Below, in pieces: positions 5,508 to 7,121 of a stretch of 7,121 nt of DNA. A program made the translations under genes and the position numbers. The stretch comes from Paracoccaceae bacterium (GTDB lineage: Bacteria; Pseudomonadota; Alphaproteobacteria; Rhodobacterales; Rhodobacteraceae), in the NCBI GenBank assembly GCA_016937725.1, contig JAFGVZ010000207.1, positions 1-7,121 on the forward strand, written 5' to 3'. A model generated the notes under the pieces. The model worked only from the letters and a program-made list of their open reading frames with translations, made no database searches and was not told where the DNA came from. Each line of letters opens with the position of its first letter. Position 1 is the first letter of the stretch.

Positions 5508-7121
5508 TTAGCCAACAGACAAGTATTGGATCGCCTTGTCCTGCTCCATCAACCACAGCGCCACGCGCGCGGCGCGACCCCGCGGGCTGGTTAGGTCTGG
5601 ATCGTCATGCAGTAATTTGCGCGCGTCGGAATTCGCCAGCGCCATGAGGGCTGCTTGCCGTTCCAGATCGGCCACGCGGAAGCGCGGCAGGCCCGATTGC
5701 GCCGTGCCAATCAGATCGCCTGCGCCGCGAATGGCCATATCTTCCTCGGCTATGCGAAAGCCATCCTCGCTGTCCCGGAGTAGTTTCAGGCGGCGCGCGG
5801 CTGTCTCGCCCAAGGGCGGCTCATAGATCAGCAGGCAGGTAGAGGCATCGGCCCCGCGCCCAACCCGGCCCCGCAATTGGTGGAGCTGCGCCAGCCCGAA
5901 GCTTTCGGCGCGCTCGATTACCATGATCGTGGCGTTAGGCACGTTCACGCCCACTTCTATCACGGTGGTGGCAACAAGAAGCTGAGTTTCCCCACCCGCG
6001 AACCGCGCCATGGCCGCGTCTTTCTCAGCCGGGGGCAATTGGCCATGCACCAGACCAACCGCGCCTTCGCCAAAGGCCGCGCGCAGATGTTCAAACCGGG
6101 TCTGGGCGGCGGTCAGGGTGCTGACCTCGCTATCCTCGACCAGCGGGCAGACCCAATAGGCCTGCCGCCCCTCTGTGATCGCATGGCGCAGCTTGGCCAC
6201 CACCTCGTCCAGCCGCGCCGACGACACCAGCGCTGTTGTGATCGGCTTGCGACCGGGCGGCTTTTCATCCAGTACCGACACGTCCATATCGCCATATTGC
6301 GCCAAGGCCAGCGAGCGCGGAATGGGCGTGGCGGTCATGACCAGCACATCCGCCCCTTCGCCCTTGGCCGCAAGGGCTGCGCGCTGCGCCACACCGAAGC
6401 GGTGCTGCTCGTCGACCACGGCCAGCCGAAGATCGGCGAAATCCACACCCTTCTGGAACACAGCATGGGTGCCGACCAGAATGTCGATCTGCCCGTCGGC
6501 CAGATCGGCCAGTTTCTGCGCCCGCTCGCCCCCCTTGTCGCGGCCCGTCAGCAGCTCCAGCCGCACACCTGCTGCCTGCGCCAAAGGCGTCAGGCTTTCC
6601 AGATGCTGCCGCGCCAGAATTTCAGTGGGCGCCATCAGCACACCCTGCCCGCCCGCTTCCACCGCGATCAGCAAGGCTAGCATCGCCACCAGCGTTTTCC
6701 CGGCGCCAACATCCCCCTGCAATAGCCGGTTCATGCGGCGCGGGCTGGCCAGATCGGCGGCAATCTCGGCCAGCGCGCGGGTCTGGGCATTGGTTGGCGC
6801 GTAGGGCAAACTGGCCAGAACACGGGCCTGCAAATGACCGGAGCCCTGCGTCACCCGCCCCGGTTTGCGGCGCGCCCGCGCACGGGCCAAGGCCAATGTC
6901 AGTTGGTGGGCGAACACCTCGTCATAGGCCAGCCGCGCGCGTGCGGGGGCTTCCAGCGCAAGGTCTGCCAGCGCCTGCGGCGCTTGCGCTGCGCGCAAAG
7001 CCGCGGCCCAATCGGGCCAGCCTTTCTGGGCCTTCAGGGTTGGGTCTATCCATTCCTCTAGGTTCGGCACACGCTCCAATGCGCCACCGATTGCGCGGCT
7101 CATCAGCTTTTGCGACACGCC
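5508..7121 (-). CDS. recG: ATP-dependent DNA helicase RecG (N-terminus beyond window edge)
   Basis: RecG is a double-stranded DNA translocase that remodels stalled replication forks, Holliday junctions and R-loops. The visible 537 residues, in frame from the right edge, begin at the end of the N-terminal wedge region (GVSQKLMSRAI). About 150-160 residues with most of the OB-fold wedge are outside. The motor is complete. Counting from the first visible residue, Walker A GDVGAGKT is near 136, followed by APTEILARQH, GTHAVFQ, the Walker B variant DEQHRFG, TATPIPRSLA, VCPLVEDSE, VATTVIEVGVNVPNA, ERAESFGLAQLHQLRGRVGR, and the C-terminal TRG element GTAQSGLPRFRVADL that couples ATP hydrolysis to translocation. 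DEQHRFG and TRG separate it from PriA and Mfd. The gene ends in LSVG-stop, and the SOS box of the next gene starts two bases later. No terminator lies between them, so recG readthrough could also transcribe the small gene. Confidence 0.97.
   Translation of the reverse strand, partial: GVSQKLMSRAIGGALERVPNLEEWIDPTLKAQKGWPDWAAALRAAQAPQALADLALEAPARARLAYDEVFAHQLTLALARARARRKPGRVTQGSGHLQARVLASLPYAPTNAQTRALAEIAADLASPRRMNRLLQGDVGAGKTLVAMLALLIAVEAGGQGVLMAPTEILARQHLESLTPLAQAAGVRLELLTGRDKGGERAQKLADLADGQIDILVGTHAVFQKGVDFADLRLAVVDEQHRFGVAQRAALAAKGEGADVLVMTATPIPRSLALAQYGDMDVSVLDEKPPGRKPITTALVSSARLDEVVAKLRHAITEGRQAYWVCPLVEDSEVSTLTAAQTRFEHLRAAFGEGAVGLVHGQLPPAEKDAAMARFAGGETQLLVATTVIEVGVNVPNATIMVIERAESFGLAQLHQLRGRVGRGADASTCLLIYEPPLGETAARRLKLLRDSEDGFRIAEEDMAIRGAGDLIGTAQSGLPRFRVADLERQAALMALANSDARKLLHDDPDLTSPRGRAARVALWLMEQDKAIQYLSVG

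Noticed and set aside
5282..5515. 77-codon minus-strand frame across the recG-trmFO gap
   Set aside because: It starts inside the end of recG, runs through the SOS box and promoter, and has no ribosome-binding site. It overlaps the better supported 37-codon frame in another phase.
5877..6680. 267-codon open frame on the plus strand antisense to recG
   Set aside because: It lies wholly inside recG, is rich in His, Arg and Gln as expected from a reverse-complement reading, and has no family resemblance.

Overview
The window looks like chromosomal DNA from an alphaproteobacterium, most likely of the Rhodobacteraceae/Roseobacteraceae. Supporting signs are the high GC content with GC-rich third positions, a eukaryote-like alphaproteobacterial phosphoglucomutase, the pairing of TrmFO with glutamyl-Q tRNA(Asp) synthetase, an intergenic repeat of a kind I recall from this group, and a direct-repeat SOS box of the GTTC-N7-GTTC form described for Rhodobacter and Caulobacter LexA. 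The species cannot be fixed from the sequence alone.

Layout. Positions 1-234 (minus) are the N-terminal 78 codons of acetate kinase, running off the left edge. It is divergent from pgm (349-1971, plus). Pgm converges on an IscU/NifU-like Fe-S scaffold protein (2063-2515, minus), and the 91-base gap between them is filled by a hairpin-bearing intergenic repeat. The scaffold gene is divergent from hisI (2571-2933, plus), whose stop codon overlaps that of gluQ (2930-3772, minus). TrmFO (3816-5171, minus) lies just upstream of gluQ, and the two probably form a tRNA-modification operon. recG (5508-7121, minus) runs off the right edge without its N-terminus.

The most interesting part is the roughly 340-base gap between recG and trmFO, which appears to hold a complete small transcription unit on the minus strand. 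It has an exact GTTC-N7-GTTC LexA-type operator two bases after the recG stop codon, abutting a TTGACT -35 element. A strong AGGAGG ribosome-binding site precedes a 37-codon reading frame (5322-5435) that encodes a short single-pass membrane protein. A long stem-loop with six Ts follows. This is the architecture expected of a DNA-damage-induced small membrane protein, formally comparable to the Caulobacter division inhibitor SidA, although no sequence homology is claimed.

The rest is core metabolism and maintenance: acetyl-phosphate/acetate conversion, glucose-1-phosphate/glucose-6-phosphate interconversion, Fe-S assembly, histidine synthesis, tRNA modification (m5U54, and glutamyl-queuosine at position 34) and replication-fork repair. 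I see no mobile element, CRISPR array, rRNA or tRNA gene.
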